NCBI GenBank assembly: GCA_013399855.1
Contig: VXAY01006782.1
Coordinates: forward strand, 1,747,478-1,811,477
From: Oxyruncus cristatus
Taxonomy: Eukaryota > Chordata > Aves > Passeriformes > Cotingidae
Length of the DNA stretch: 64,000 nucleotides
Reading direction: 5' to 3'
Part shown: piece after piece, positions 1 through 13,575 of the stretch
Position numbering within the stretch: position 1 is the first letter of the stretch
How the letters are laid out: each line of letters starts with the position of its first letter
Made by a program: the position numbers and the translations under genes
Notes under the pieces: model-generated
The model's input: only the letters and a program-made list of their open reading frames with translations
The model's database searches: none
What the model was told of the DNA's origin: nothing

Positions 1-340
1 TTGGATATGGTACTGTCTACATTTGAATGAGAACCACAAAGGAAAAAGATGTGATTATTTGTTCTTACCTTATTGCAGGTAAAAGGCTGCTGTGTTATAT
101 GTAAGCAGATAAGTTTCTGTCAGAGGTATACTTGATTCTGTCATCAATTTCTCCTTTAAATAGAAATAACCTTTGGGACTGAATTTTGGCTAGTTGATGA
201 AATCCAGGGGACTGATGTGCAGAAAATCAAGTGTGAATAATTTTGATATTTTTTTTTTTCTGGTAATTTACTTGAGTAGGTCACATCTGTGTCTTGGATC
301 AGCAAAGTCCTGGATGCTTACTCTAGTCTAACAAAATAAA

Positions 341-370
341 CCAAACCAAACCAAACCAAACCAAACCAAA
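341..370. repeat. (CCAAA)n pentanucleotide microsatellite
   Basis: Six uninterrupted copies of CCAAA, followed by a looser A/C-rich tail to about 390. Confidence 0.95.
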
Positions 371-441
371 AAACCCTAAAAACCAATCTAGGTATAGGGT
401 ACAAAGTGCTATAAATAGACCTTCAGGGACAGATTTCTCCA

Positions 442-444
<3 letters not shown>

Positions 445-494
<50 letters not shown>
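445..494. repeat. (AGGC)n tetranucleotide microsatellite
   Basis: About twelve perfect copies of AGGC over 50 bases with no interruption. The purity suggests a recent and probably length-polymorphic locus. Confidence 0.97.
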
Positions 495-498
<4 letters not shown>

Positions 499-3400
499 CC
501 ACTGGAGTCTGTTCAGTCTGACAGGAACACTAAGCTCCTGAAATCAGCAGGACTAAAATTAGCTTTGGAACACTTTTTTCTGCCCTCGTGGTGTTGCTTT
601 TATATGAAATCTGTTGTTTATTATTATAAACAACACAAAAATATTTGGGTTGAAGGCTTTTATTTCTTTTTTCTTTTCTTAAGGAGATTTTGAAATCCCT
701 GGTCTTTGGAATGGGAGGTAAATTGAATTTGAGAACCAAGTATTTGGTTGTGTGTTGGTCAAGTTTTTTCTTTCCCAGTGAGAAAAAAAGTCACAACACC
801 AAAAATTGCTTCAGCCAAAGAAGTGTAAACAGTCACAAATGATTTAACATTAATATTGTATCCTTGGTGTGTGTTATTACAAATACTTATTTTTAAAAGC
901 AATGGAACCAGTCCTAGGCCTTCTTTTATTGTTGTCTTTGGTAACGTGTGAATTGTTTAGTTGGTAGTTGTTTCTCTCACAAGGCTGAGTCCTTTCCAGC
1001 ATCTTCTGAGCAATTGCCTGGTTCTGATTTAAATACCTACAATAGCTTTCTGAAAGTGGCATTTTGTCTCACTGAATCTAGGCTCTGACTGGGGAATAGT
1101 CAACTTCTGGGACACATCCAAAACAGGCTAAAGGCAGTGAGGATGTTTCTATTGAAGCCTTGAATCCTAAAAGGCTGTTATCTGTGGGCCCCTTCATATT
1201 TATATCAGCTTGAAGTACGGAGCCGTAACACCAGCCTCGGTAATGCTCTGCATCACCACAGCTGTCAGTTTCATGCTGACTTTCCTCAAATTCTGCTCTT
1301 GCTGGCCACCCAAGCTGTATCTGAAACCTTATAATTCATTTTCTTTTTCCCTGTTCCTAAGTGGAGTTGTAGCAGGCTAAAGCCATTTTTCTCCTTCTAA
1401 AATGTTGAGCGAAACCAAACTGGCTTTTGAAATCTGAGAAACTGTTAGCATTAAAATTTCTCCCTCATTTCTTAACAGTCCCTTCTCACAAATTCCATCT
1501 ATGTCATACTGGACTTGGGGGAACCCCAGTCTGTGTAGATCTTGGAGACTATCTGCAACCCCATACTTAGTTTTCCATAATAATTTGCCACTTAAATGCA
1601 AATCTAAAAGTATTTCAGGACTGAAATTTGCTTTCAGAGGACTTTTAGATCCTGTGTAGATCACTGCAATCTTGATTGCTCTTAAATTCACACTGGTGGA
1701 CCTTTGTGAGGTGCCTTTGTGTTGACCATCCCGGAGGTCTCAGTAGTCCTGGGCTTCTGATTCTGTGTGCCAGCTTGCAAATTGCATTGAAGCAAGAGCA
1801 GCTATCTGGAAGCCCAGGCCACTTTCCCGTGTCTTGGCATGAATATATTGCATTCCATTTTATATTAGTAAAATATGTATGAAGTTTTATTAACATGGAG
1901 GGGCTCTTGCTCTTTCACAAGAGGGAGGAATTATGAGCAGCCTGCCTTTTCTCTGATTTAATCTGCTCTCCAATCTAGTGTTTTTCTTTTCTCATCTGGA
2001 CATAGATAAAATCCAATAACAGGGTATTTGTTTTGTGGTCAAAACTATCAGGGCTGGAGTCAACACTCCTGGCAGTCATTGGAAAGATTTCTTGTGCATA
2101 GAAAATTTATGAATACATGAAGATCTGGCCTTAAAAGGTATTCAAGCATTTTCTTCCCGATCAAAACACAAAATCCCGTGTAGCTCTGAGCTATTTACAT
2201 CTGGTCGGTCTGTCTGGAGCTTTAACATTGGCAATTATGTGCGTTAAGAAGGGAAAAGAGGCATTAAATTTAGGCGTCCAGTTCATGCAAACAATTTGTC
2301 ACACGTTCTTTTGACCTCCAGAAAAAGAAATGCAACAGTGGCATCCTGTGGCCCTAGCAGTTCATGGCAGGTGGGTTTGGTTTAGGGCAGAATCTGCCAC
2401 CGAGGTCTTCCCGCACTGAGTGGGAAACGGATCAGGTTATTTCTTAGTTAGTTTACAGAAGAAGCCCACAGTATTTCAGCTCAGTGCACATTTAAAATCT
2501 ATTCAACTGGAGTTTCCACTAATTTACCTTATCCTGCTGCTTATTTTTCTACCAAACACCTTAGTGTTTGGGAGAGAGGGGATGACTTCAGTTACCCACC
2601 AAAGAGACAGGACTTCTGCATTGCTGTCTTTGTGCTGATGAACATCTCCTCCAAAAATAGGAATACAGGAGAGGCTGCAAGCGTCCTGTTCCTAATTAAC
2701 CCACAGTTTAGTGCAGCATACTTGATCTAAAAATGAGTGTTTCAGGGAAGTCCGATGAAGAGAAGACTAATAAGAACTGTTTTCCCTTGCACCTACATCA
2801 TACCCAAGCGGTCCCTCCCACACACTGTATGTGGGTCTCTTGGGTTTTTCAAAGTCCTGGCCTTAACTTGTTTAACTTGGACAGCCTGTGGTTTGCTTAC
2901 CTCCTCACCAGCAGATATTGGCAGCCGTGACCACCAGGCTCTCTACAAAAGCTTGCAGGCATGCCAGAAGGCACGTTAACGAGGAACATACAGACTCACC
3001 TGCACTCATGTGGGCAACTGGCCAGGAAGCTGCTGATGGCCTCGTTTTTACTTCTTCTCCTCCTGGTTTTACAGTGACTTCTCTTCTGTAAGAGAGGAGA
3101 TATTAAGGTGGTGTCTTTTAAAGCCTCTTCCTACTTCTTACCTTTGTACATAGAGGTGTAAATGCTGTTGAAGGCTCAGCATCAGGAAGGAGTGGGGGGA
3201 AAATGAAACAACTTTCTTTGGTTTAGTTTTGCATTTTCTTGTATTCGGGAGGCTCTGCGTGTTTTGAGTCATCTACCTTGAGAACTGGAAAAGCAGAGTA
3301 GGGGCAAGGTTGTCCTCTGTTGCATGTGTGCGGAAAAACTTGAGGGCATTCAGTTTTCTGTTGTGCAGGAAAGTCACCATGAGGTGGCTGAAGCAGGGGG

Positions 3401-4992
3401 GCAGGGGAACAAAACCAGCAGCAGGCAGGGGCTTAATTGTTGCCTTTAACAACGAGTGAGTACTCTGAAGATTTTTGTGAAATTGCTTAACTGAGCTTGC
3501 ACCACAGTTTCTGGACGGTATTAAATCCCCGGGCTGCCTCTTAAAACACGGACATGTATGAAAACAAACAAATGTTATGACTGGCTGTGGCTCCAGTGAT
3601 GTTAACCCCTGCTCCTTTTTGTCAGTTAAACTGACAACCCAGATAAGAAGAGCCGGTGTTGGTATCATCTCTTGCATAACAAACCACTCTCGACAAAAGA
3701 AGCAGCCTCCTGTCAAACGAATTTCCTTTACAACTGCCGAGGGGATTATTTTTAGTTTCATCTGCCATTCTTTACTCCTTAATCATCGGCTTTGCCTTTC
3801 TCAGTTTTTCTCCTTTTCCCCCCTTCACCACTAGCTCCGATACCAGGTACTGCTGATAATCAGAGGAAGAGGAGGGCACTGGGCTCTTGGCTGCTCCCTG
3901 TTAACCTGTGTCTATGCTGGGATTCTACCAGCCTTGTCATGTTGAGCTCAGCTCTGGCGCGTGAAGGGAGGGCACCTTCAAAGAAAGGCAAACAGACCAC
4001 CCTGAATCTAGACGAGGGATGTCAAAGACTAACAAAGTGAGTGAGATCAGTTCTTGTCAGTAAAGGGTTTTAGCTAAGACTGCGTTCAGAAAACATGCTT
4101 TAAGTTGCAGGAGGGGAGCTACAAATGTCCAGTGTTGAATCAATGTCACTGGCTTACTACATCAGGCAGCAGATTCTTCATACACTGTTGGCAAAGCGAG
4201 GCAGAGCTTGGCTTTTCCACTGAAGATAAAATGGAATTGCTTTAGGAATGATGGTGTTTATTTTGTAGGTCTTGACTCTATGGTACTGGCTGCTTTTCCT
4301 TTCATGTTTGAGCCACTGCATGTTTTTAGCCCATTGAGCAGCAGAGTGATTCTTGTCTTCTGGCTGAGATATAAAACAGGAGTCCTGCCTATCTGTAATC
4401 CATTAGAGATTTTGTGGTGCTATTTGCAAGAGTAAGAGTGTCTTAAGGCTTTAGTCGATCAGGAAATAACACTGCTTTGCTCAGTTGTGCACAGTAATTC
4501 AGCCAGGTCCATCATCCTCTGTAGCACATTCCTAAAGCCTAATTCAAGTGGGGTTTTATGTATTCTATACCTTCTTCCCTCAAAGTATGCAAAAGCTTCA
4601 AATAATGAATGGTTTCATGCCTATGGTGCTTCTGTAAAGTACAAGTTTTATACCCATTTTATAGCTGGATTTGAGGAGCACAGAGGCAAAGTGAATAGTC
4701 CAAAGTCAAGAGGAAAGTCTCTGGCAGCAGAGGGAATTATGCCTCTCTCACCTGAATGAACTTAACAGTACTGAAGTTAGTGTACTAGCTAAGGTTTTCT
4801 AGGGAAGCGGCACAATTCTCAAAAAAAGGAATCACTTAGAAATAGTCAGAAGTTTTTACCACCACTATTTTCTTAACAAACGTGAGTTTTCAAATGACAC
4901 AAGATGTTTACAGAAAATGCTTTTATTTTGAGAACCTGAAGTAAAGTTTGTTGGATTCAAACCAAAAAGAGTTAGGTTTGTAATGTAAATGT

Positions 4993-5017
4993 AAAAAAAA
5001 AAAAAAAAGAAAAAAAA
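4993..5017. repeat. A-rich tract
   Basis: A16 then G then A8. No target-site duplication or retrocopy body is visible beside it, so it is treated as a simple repeat. Confidence 0.9.
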
Positions 5018-8000
5018 GGAAACCTTGGAAGAAGAATGAAAATGTATTGTTGATGGAGAAATAAAAACTGCATTGCATCTTTTCTTCAGGTTTTCCTCTC
5101 TCTGGTCTTAGTATTTTCTTTTTGTCTTTTGAGTATAACTGTCTGATTGGGAGAGTGACCAGTTTCCTCAACTCTAAAAACCATGCACCAGCACTTTGAA
5201 CAACACTCATTAGCCAAGGAAAGTGAGAGGGAGAGAGCTGTGAAGAGGTCTTATGGATGATGACATTGGCTCCTTATGACTTTGGCTGCTTTATTGTGCA
5301 GTAGGATTGATCAGGGATCTCCTTAGCAGTTTTTGCTGGCTTATCTGCTTCCACTGTTTAGGTTCTTATTGCACAGTAGCCCCTAAACTCATGCACCTGT
5401 GCTGGGAGTCACCTGGTGTAATCCCAGTCTATGCATAGCAGAATTATTTGTGGGCTTCTCATGTGTTGGTTACCCCTGCTTTGGTATACACCGCTGTGCA
5501 GCCTATGGGCCGACATAAAACTGTTCCTGCTTTTCTTTTTCCATTATTCCATTGCTTTTGAAAGTGTAACTCTTTACCTTCGGACTTCTTTATCAGGATA
5601 TTTGTGAGATCTATTTCTGATTCTGCTCTTTTCAAGCCCCTGAATTGGATTTTGTTTTAGGAGCTGGAAGTGGGGAAAGCATTAAAAGGTTTTGTACTTT
5701 TGAAGATGCTTGAAAGTCTGCCAGAGAGCTGTCAGGTTAGTGATGGCTTGTGACATATAAAAGCAGACAAGCAAGGGTTCATAATAATTCAAGATCTGTT
5801 AAAAAACAGATTGCAACATGGGTTTTGAAACAGTGAGAGGTTTTTAAAAAGAAAATTTTTATTGTGGATGTTCAGAGTCATAAGTGTATTTCAGCCCTTG
5901 CGGTGGGAAAATCCTGTGATTTTAGCTTCCTGTGCATGCTTTGGATTTTGCCTCTCTTGCTGGGATTTTCAGTGTTTTCAACCCAGTTCATCTGTCACAT
6001 CTCTTGCCCGGGTGCCTGGCAGGAATCCTGCCCTTATGTGCCTGCACACATGGACTTCCCATTTCCCTGCTGCCTGTGTATGTGGAGCCTTTCTTTCATG
6101 CATTTATCCACTTACTCAGTAGTCCACTTACCTGCCTCTGTAGGCTTTTGTTCTACAAAAAGAAGCTGTTGAATTTTCTCCTGGATCAGTGGTGTGAGAA
6201 GTAGCAAGAAACTTCTTGGTGAACAGTCTAGAAAAAAATCATTTAGGTTCTACTGAGTGAGGAGGGCCTGACCTTCAAAATTTCCCATGGCATGTTAAGA
6301 GGATTTGGGGAAAGATGTCTGGAAGAAATAAGAACTCTGCTTTCAGAGTGTCCATGAAATGAGAAAGCCAAAGAAAAAAACCCAAATTTTCCTCTTGCAC
6401 TGTGTAAAGGGCTCTATGCTAAAGAATCACCAGCTGAATGCATATAAGAAGCTGCCAGCAATCATTAAGCTCAATTAATCGTATTCTTGTGCCCATGATA
6501 ACATCTGTGGATTATTTAAACAAAGTGATGGTGGCCAAGCAGGAGAGGAAAATTGAAGAAAAGAGGTTCTGCTGTGAACATTCGTACCACCATAACCCAA
6601 GCGACGCTGTAATACAGAAACTGGGTCAGAGACACCCTTCCCCCTTCATGCTGTCAAAGTTATTTGAGTGTCTATTGAAACCTTCACAATGGAAGAGTTT
6701 GGCTCCTGCATTCACTAAGCAAAACTGATTTGTGTTTCTTGGTTCAGAAAAAACTGCTGGGTAATTTTCCGTGCGAGTACAATGCGGCAGTTCAGTAGAT
6801 CCCTGAAAGCTGATTTCTTGGTGATTTGCTTTTTGTTTAATGAGGTACCACTGCTTTCATTTAGCATTTCAAAATTGACACGCTGAATCTGTGTTTAGGA
6901 ACCTTAAACCTCTCTCTTGCTTATGTTAGTTTTAGGACCTGAACTGGAAGTCTTCCCTGAAAGTTCAAAAGATTGCTGAAAGTCTCTTGAGATGTTGCTT
7001 GCTCTGTTGTTTTACTGATGATTTAATTCTAAGTTAATTTCTTTATTTGGTTCTAGGATATTGAAGTAAAATGTATCAGTTTGGAAGTATGACTTGGCTA
7101 GATGGAAACACAGTGCTCTTCTGGACTCTTCCCACTGCCCTTTTTAATCCTGCATTTGAGTATTTCATCCTTGTTTACAGCTGTCCCATTAGCAGCCTCA
7201 GCTTTCCGGTGTGCTCTGTCTGCTCTGGGATTTTTTCTTCTTGTTTTTCTGGCTTCTTTCAAGAAGTCCCAGTGGCTCTACTTTGTCCTGAAAAGAAAAC
7301 CAAACTACACTTCATACTCATAAGGACAGTCTGCACTGGTTGTTAGTTAGCACAGAACCCGGGAGTTTGGCTCTAAGGAGTGACGTTGTTTGGCAGTGGT
7401 CGTAAGCCCTTATTCCAAGGGAGACATGAGGGAAGTGAAATAGCAGGGTCCAGAGTTTCAACCTGTTTTCTAATATTCAATTAATACATTCTCTAATTTC
7501 ACTTCCCCTCCCTGCTGCCCTCAGCACACACTTTCTCAGAGTGAGCACATGCCCTCTCACACTTTTTTTCCCTTACATAAAATGACATTTATTTCCTGAA
7601 AACTGCCCGACTTAATGGACACTGTTGTCTGGAGGTGGCTGGGGGACCTGGTTGCCCATGGAGCCAAGAAAGCTGTTTGGGCCATGGCTGCCAGGAGCTG
7701 CACACCCTAAATAGTTGTAGCACAGTGTCTTAAGGAGGCATTGTTGGTGGTGACAAAGGAGGAGGAGATGGAACATCATTTCTTTGCTTCCTCTGCACTT
7801 TATTCCACTCTCTGAACAAGGTCCTTAATTGTTAGCAAGCAACAGTGAGAATCTTTGTGCCCATTCATATCTAGCCTATTTCTGATTCTTCGTCTTATTG
7901 TGTGTTAAAAAAAACACAAAAACCAACAACAAAAACCAAAAAGGAAATAATAACCCAGTTTTTGTGTTAATTTCAACAGCAAACATCTCTTGAGCTACCT

Positions 8001-11000
8001 TTCTTAACAGACACATAACTATCTATGTCAACCTGTCTTCCTTGCATCCTCAGTACCAAGAAGATGAAACAGAAAATTTTGCCATTTCACCTCATTGCCC
8101 AAATTTTGTGAAAACCCATGAAGAGAAGCCATTTGCACCCTGAAGTTTGATGGCAGAATGACTTGTCTTGTTACCAAAGCTAATCACTTTCAAGCCCTGT
8201 CTCTGGCAAATACTCTATCTGCAATAATCAAGTCAGTGCATATGACATAGTTTTTTGACAGAACAATATTTCTTAATAATTTAGTAGCATTGCACACACA
8301 CAAAAATAGAGTTATAATTAGCTCTCATCCCTAAAGTTGGAAGAGCTTTTCAGTTCATTGGGGGCTGCTGGCCAATTCTCTTATCTAATTGGATGAAGTT
8401 CCTACTTTCTCCCATTTGTATAATGTCTGCTTTTATACAAACTCATTAAGTGCAGCTGTACTCCAAGTTTATAACAACAGCCCCAGTGAAGACTACGCAG
8501 AAGTTTAATAGCTGTTCTGTTCTCTGTTTTTCATCTGATCTCAATCCATTCTGGTGGCTGATGTGTGCCTGAACATCTGTCCCTAGCACCTAATTTCCAC
8601 CTCCCCCCCCAACTTTTTATTATGAATTATCTTAATAATTAGAAACCAGACAAACTGCATAAGATTCATCTGTCTATTTTGAAATTGGAGAGTTTACAGA
8701 TCGCTTTCAAGGAAGATGGCTTTAAAACGATTATTTTGTTTCTGTGAGGCATACAGAAGTGATTTTCCCCTTCATTTTAAAGCTGGCATTAAGGTGAAAT
8801 CACATAATTGCTGCACTGTTCTTTAAATCTTCAGAGGCATAAAACTGATAATGCAGGTAGAACATTAGCACTGTAGTTAACATTATATTAAGGTTTTACA
8901 TTAAGATGGAATTTTTAGCAAAATAAATACATTTTAAACCAAACCAAACCCTATCACTTTTATCAGTATGATTGGTTTTTCCTTCTGTTCCTGTGTGTAA
9001 TTTTGAATTTATACTTAGCTGAGTATATATTGTAATAGAAAGTGTCTTTGATTTTTTCTTAGAGTACTGTCTACATACATTCAAATCACATTTACAAAGA
9101 AAGATTCACCCCATACTTCCCACAATACAGATATTAGTATATCATTGGTATTAGAAGTGATTTTATAACTTCTATGGATATTTTTCTTCCACTGGAGAAC
9201 TATTCCAAGGTCTTCTGGCGAACTTCCAGCTGTACAATTCCCTTTTCTTACCATGTTCCATCTTCCCATTAAGCAAGGTCGGGGAGGCTGAAGGAGAGAG
9301 GGAAACTCAGGGAAAAACTTGTCTCACAACACTAATTTTTCAGTGGAGGACACTTATCTGTGATGATAAATGCTCTCTCTCGTACAGCCAGTGATGGGGA
9401 GACCTGTCTGACAATAAGGATGACATTCTTTGGTGCTGGGGACTTAAGTTACAGCTAGGCATGTGCACACATCTGCAGTGCAAAAGAGGGGAGACAAAAA
9501 AGAAGCAGAGTGAGACATTAGTGGAGAGATTCAAAGGGACTCACTCCTAACCCAAAAGGAGCGCGTGAGTGAATAAGGAGGGAAATTTCCTTCTGCTGGT
9601 GCCCCACCTCCTAGCTTTGGGTGTTAGTGCTCTCCAGGCTCTGAAGGTCACCAAAGACTTGACCCTTACAAGGTTCACAGCACTCTTAGCTCTATTTAGT
9701 ATTTAAAGATGCAAACATCTGGCAAAATCCAAAGGCCAATGTGAGTAGGGAGGACCTACTGAACCCTACTTGATCTTCTCCTACCTTAGAGTCCTCCCTC
9801 TCAGTTCCCTCAGTTCACGCAGCCATAAAGAAGTAGCAGAGTTGAACAATTTGTTTCTATTCCGATGAGTGTATGAAAACTGAGTGGTGGTGTAACCAAG
9901 ACCCTGGTTATCACTGTCATAGACCTTTACAGCTAAATTCATGTGTGCAGGTTGATTACCAGTCTTCTCAATGATGACATGCAGAGGTGGTTTAATTGTT
10001 TGTTCTCAGCATGAGTCACAAGTAGTTTTGAATGATAAATTTCTTTAATCAAAAAATGAAATCCATGAACATGTCTTGTTTTCAGATAATTGGCTCCATC
10101 TGTAGACATGTTCCATCATGATCTCAATCCCTGTTTAGACAAATATGAAACGTGGGCATTCTTCTTGTTGTCTCCACTGGGGCTGCAGCACCACATATAC
10201 ATAAGATAAGCTTGTCTGACGTTCATAAATGAGAACATTTAAGTCTCTTCTACCCAGTAAAGATAATTTTTATAATTGACCTCTACCCCCCTGTTGTCTT
10301 CTAAGGATGCAATCTTACTTTTATAGGAAATGTTTAAGTATTAAAAGGGCTCATATAATGCTGAAAGATTTATTTTGCCAACTTCAGTCATCATAGGCAC
10401 ATCATTAAAATTACAACAGTAGCTGCTCTCTGCTAATTTTGGAATGTTTTGACAGAACTTAAGACATGAATGTATGTTTGTGCTACTAGTCATTGGTGAA
10501 TCATACCATCTAATTGGATGGGTCAAGAAGATAAATAGATGTGGTCTTTGGGAAATGAAAATGGCTTCTTTCATTTTTGACTTAGAGTTTGTTTGTACAC
10601 TCTTTTGTTGGAAGTAACATTGGTTGGTGGAGATTATGGAACAAGCAGTGACTTATTTTCCTAACACTTGAGTGATTGGTGATAGGTGTCAGAGGATGTG
10701 ATGACAGAAAAAAAGAGGATTTTAATTTTGGCTTTGAAGTGGGTGGGGGTGGGCAAATGGATACTCAAGACACATTAATGAAGTTATGTTGGCAACTGTT
10801 AAGTGTGAAGTCTGTCGTGTAGCTCATTGCAATGAATGTGTCTTTATGAGCAAACTGCATTGGAGACATCTGTGCAATTGTCAGCTGTAATTAAAGGATG
10901 ATTCGGCAGTGGACACACAGTTGAAAATGAAGGACAGGGTGGGTTTTTCTTTTATATGGGTGTGTATATTTCTGTTTCCCAAAAGTGACATATTTCTTTG

Positions 11001-12914
11001 ACTAGCTAATTCTTTCCAAGCAGCTACTAAATCAAAAAAAGGAAGAATTTACTTTATTTTCTTAAAAGATACATTTTCTCCTGTAGGGGATAATTTGAAC
11101 ATTTTAAGGCAAGCAAATGGAGACTTTTTGATCATATCCTTGTTCGTGGCACTCTGGAAATGCATGAGGAAATTACTTCTAGAAAGACTTATGAAAGCAT
11201 GAGTAAAATGTGACTTGTCAACCATAGAAAATAAGCAAAGAAAGAAATACTGCTTGGACCAGGGTACCTCTGTTTGCACATGCCATGCTCACTTGTGATA
11301 AATACTGCAGTTGTGTGTCATGGTCCATTTTCCTAATGTCTTTCTGACTCTACTATGAATTTTAGTGTTGCTTTCAAAGGGACTTGCAAGTATTGTAAAG
11401 GGACAACTGGTGGGTTTCTCCTCATAAGGGATGAGCAGTGTTTGGGACGGCTGGCTGATTTTTTCCCAGTCACACTGCTTCCAACCGCAATCAACCTGAA
11501 CTTAAGAAAGCTAAAGATACTTGAAGAAAGATCCAGGCTTTTCTCAGGTAGTTGAAAAACCTTGTGTAGCAGTTAAAGCTGTTCTGCAGCTATCAATGGC
11601 TCCACTTCCAGTGCAAGTACTAAAATATCTCTTCCTAGCTCCAGCTGATATTGATGGGAGTTTCCCAGTAGATGACAACGGGAGTAGTTCTTAAGCTGGT
11701 GGCATGCTTTGAAAAGCGTGTGATGTGAAGAGGAGCCTAGCCCTATCTGAACCTTGGATGCTGTCTCATCTCTTGTTGGAGGTAACTGTATAGATTTTTC
11801 TTTTTATACTTCTTGAATATCTTTTATGACCTCTGGACTGCCCTTCCTTTCCGCCTCCATCTTGGCAGAAAACAAGGAAGCAGCCACAAAGTAACAGGAC
11901 TGACGTCTAATTCCAGGACTGGAAACTGTGACTTGGATGTAACTGAAAGCAGTGCTGTTTGTCCTTGGTTAAAGATTGATTTTATGTCCCTAACGAAAAC
12001 ACACAGACAAAGAATCGTACTGATTTCGGTCGTCAGCAGCAAGAGTGAAGGGCTTATTAGGCACCTTGTCTGTGAGGCGAAGGAGTAAGGAGGAGCTGAA
12101 AATGAGCACCGTTGTTTAAGATGCATCTGTTTCTTTTCCACAGCCACGTTTTTCAACTGTAAAAGGTATTAGCTTCTTTTAGAATTGTATGTTGGAGGAA
12201 GCTGTGCCTGCTGCAAGCAGTAAATGAGTTACTTAATGGGAAGAATGTTTGCAAAGCCTGCAGAGAAATTACAGCTGCTTTTAGAAGTGAAAAAAACCCA
12301 AACCCCAAAACATTTCAAAACTGCAGCAAGATTAGGGGTTTTTTTAAAAGGCCTGGACGAAAGGAAATTAGTAATGTGTAGGGGGTGCTGAGTGGCCCAG
12401 GCACCTCACCTGTTTTATTCTTAGCTGTAGAGGGAATTTGAAGTTCGACACCAGATGGAAAGCAAGCCCAGAGCCACATGAACTGCTAGCCAGCTTCCTT
12501 CAGCAACATTAATTTACAGTCTCATGAGGGAACACCTTGGTTTGCTGCCAGTTCTGACTTCAAGCAAAACTGTCGGAGGACAGAGCAGTGCAGGCAGTGG
12601 TCCCTTTCAGGCCACGGCATCTGGGCATTGGAGCAAAGAGCACAGGCTCCTGGCCGGGCTCCTATGCAGGCATTACAGAGCACGTCTGTGCCTCAGCTCC
12701 CTGCTGAAAAGCAACATTAATTACACTGCAGCACTGTGGTTCCCCTCTGCCTGCCCGGAGTGTTACAGGGTGCTGTAGTGGGTTTCTGTGGCTGGGATTT
12801 GGTAGTGGGGAGGGGGGGGGGGACAGGGGTGGTTTCTGTTAGAAGCTGCTAGAAGCTTCCCCTGTCTGATGGAGCCAATGCCAGCTGACTCCAGGACGGG
12901 CTTCCTGCCACTGG

Positions 12915-12958
12915 CCAATCAGGAGTGACAGTAACACCTCTGTGATAACATATTTAAG
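12915..12958 (+). promoter_or_regulatory. LTR core promoter: CCAAT box plus TATA-like box
   Basis: CCAAT at 12,915-12,919 lies about 35 bases upstream of TATTTAAG at 12,951-12,958, the normal arrangement for an LTR U3 promoter. In the related element at 15,067-16,165 the matching positions have lost the TATA-like sequence, so only this copy keeps a plausible core promoter. Whether it is active cannot be told from sequence. Confidence 0.5.
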
Positions 12959-13569
12959 AACAGAAGGTATTGCGCTGGAAGAATTCCAGCCAGGGAAGAG
13001 CTGAGTGAGAACATGGGAACAACAATGTAGACACCAAGGTCAGTGCAGAAGGAAGGGCAGGAGNCCACCTGCAGCCCATGGAGGAATCCATGCTGGAGCA
13101 GGTGGATGCATGAAGGTGGCTGTTACCCCGTGGGAGGTCCAAGATGGAGCAGGGTCCTGCCGGAGACCTGCAGCCCGTGGAGAGGGAAGCCCACGCCGGA
13201 GCAGGTTTTTCCTGGTCTGGACTTGTGGCCCCTGTGGGGGACCCACGCAGGTACAGCTCATTTGTGAAGGACTGCACCACATGGAGGAGTGACCCACGGG
13301 ACAGCAGTTTGGGAAGAACTGCTGCCCGAGGGATGGACTCATGCTGGAGAGGTCCATCAAGGACTGTCTCCCGTGGGAGGGACCCCACAGGAGCAGGGGA
13401 AGGACTCCTCTCCTGAGCAGTGGCAGAAACAACTGACCATAACCCCCATTCCCCATCCCCCTGCACCCCTGGGGGGAAAGTATGGAGCACATGGAAGGAA
13501 GGAGGGGCGAGGGGGAAGGTGTTTTTAAGATTATTTTATTTCTCACTCTTTTGCTCTTATTCTGTTAGT

Positions 13570-13575
13570 AATAAA
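13570..13575 (+). terminator. LTR polyadenylation signal AATAAA
   Basis: AATAAA about 190 bases before the right end of the LTR, just after a T-rich stretch shared with the related element at 15,067-16,165. It marks the R/U5 side and confirms the + orientation. Confidence 0.6.

Larger units (their letters stand above)
1..12773. other. Non-genic flank downstream of BCL2
   Basis: I see no exon, RNA gene or recognisable transposon here. Open frames are short and overlap on both strands; the longest is 162 codons on the minus strand at 3273-3761, with no recognised domain. The stretch contains only short low-complexity tracts, listed separately where they are clear. By synteny known in amniotes, PHLPP1 should lie further to the left and converge on BCL2, but nothing in this stretch can be assigned to its coding region. 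A distal 3' UTR of a neighbour cannot be excluded by eye. Confidence 0.6.

Noticed and set aside
3273..3761. 162-codon minus-strand open frame
   Set aside because: No recognised domain, no splice or start context and ordinary amino-acid drift; overlapping frames exist on the other strand. A chance open frame is more likely.
12954..13546. Overlapping 168- and 178-codon minus-strand frames
   Set aside because: Antisense to the + orientation LTR, with repetitive content and an N in the middle.
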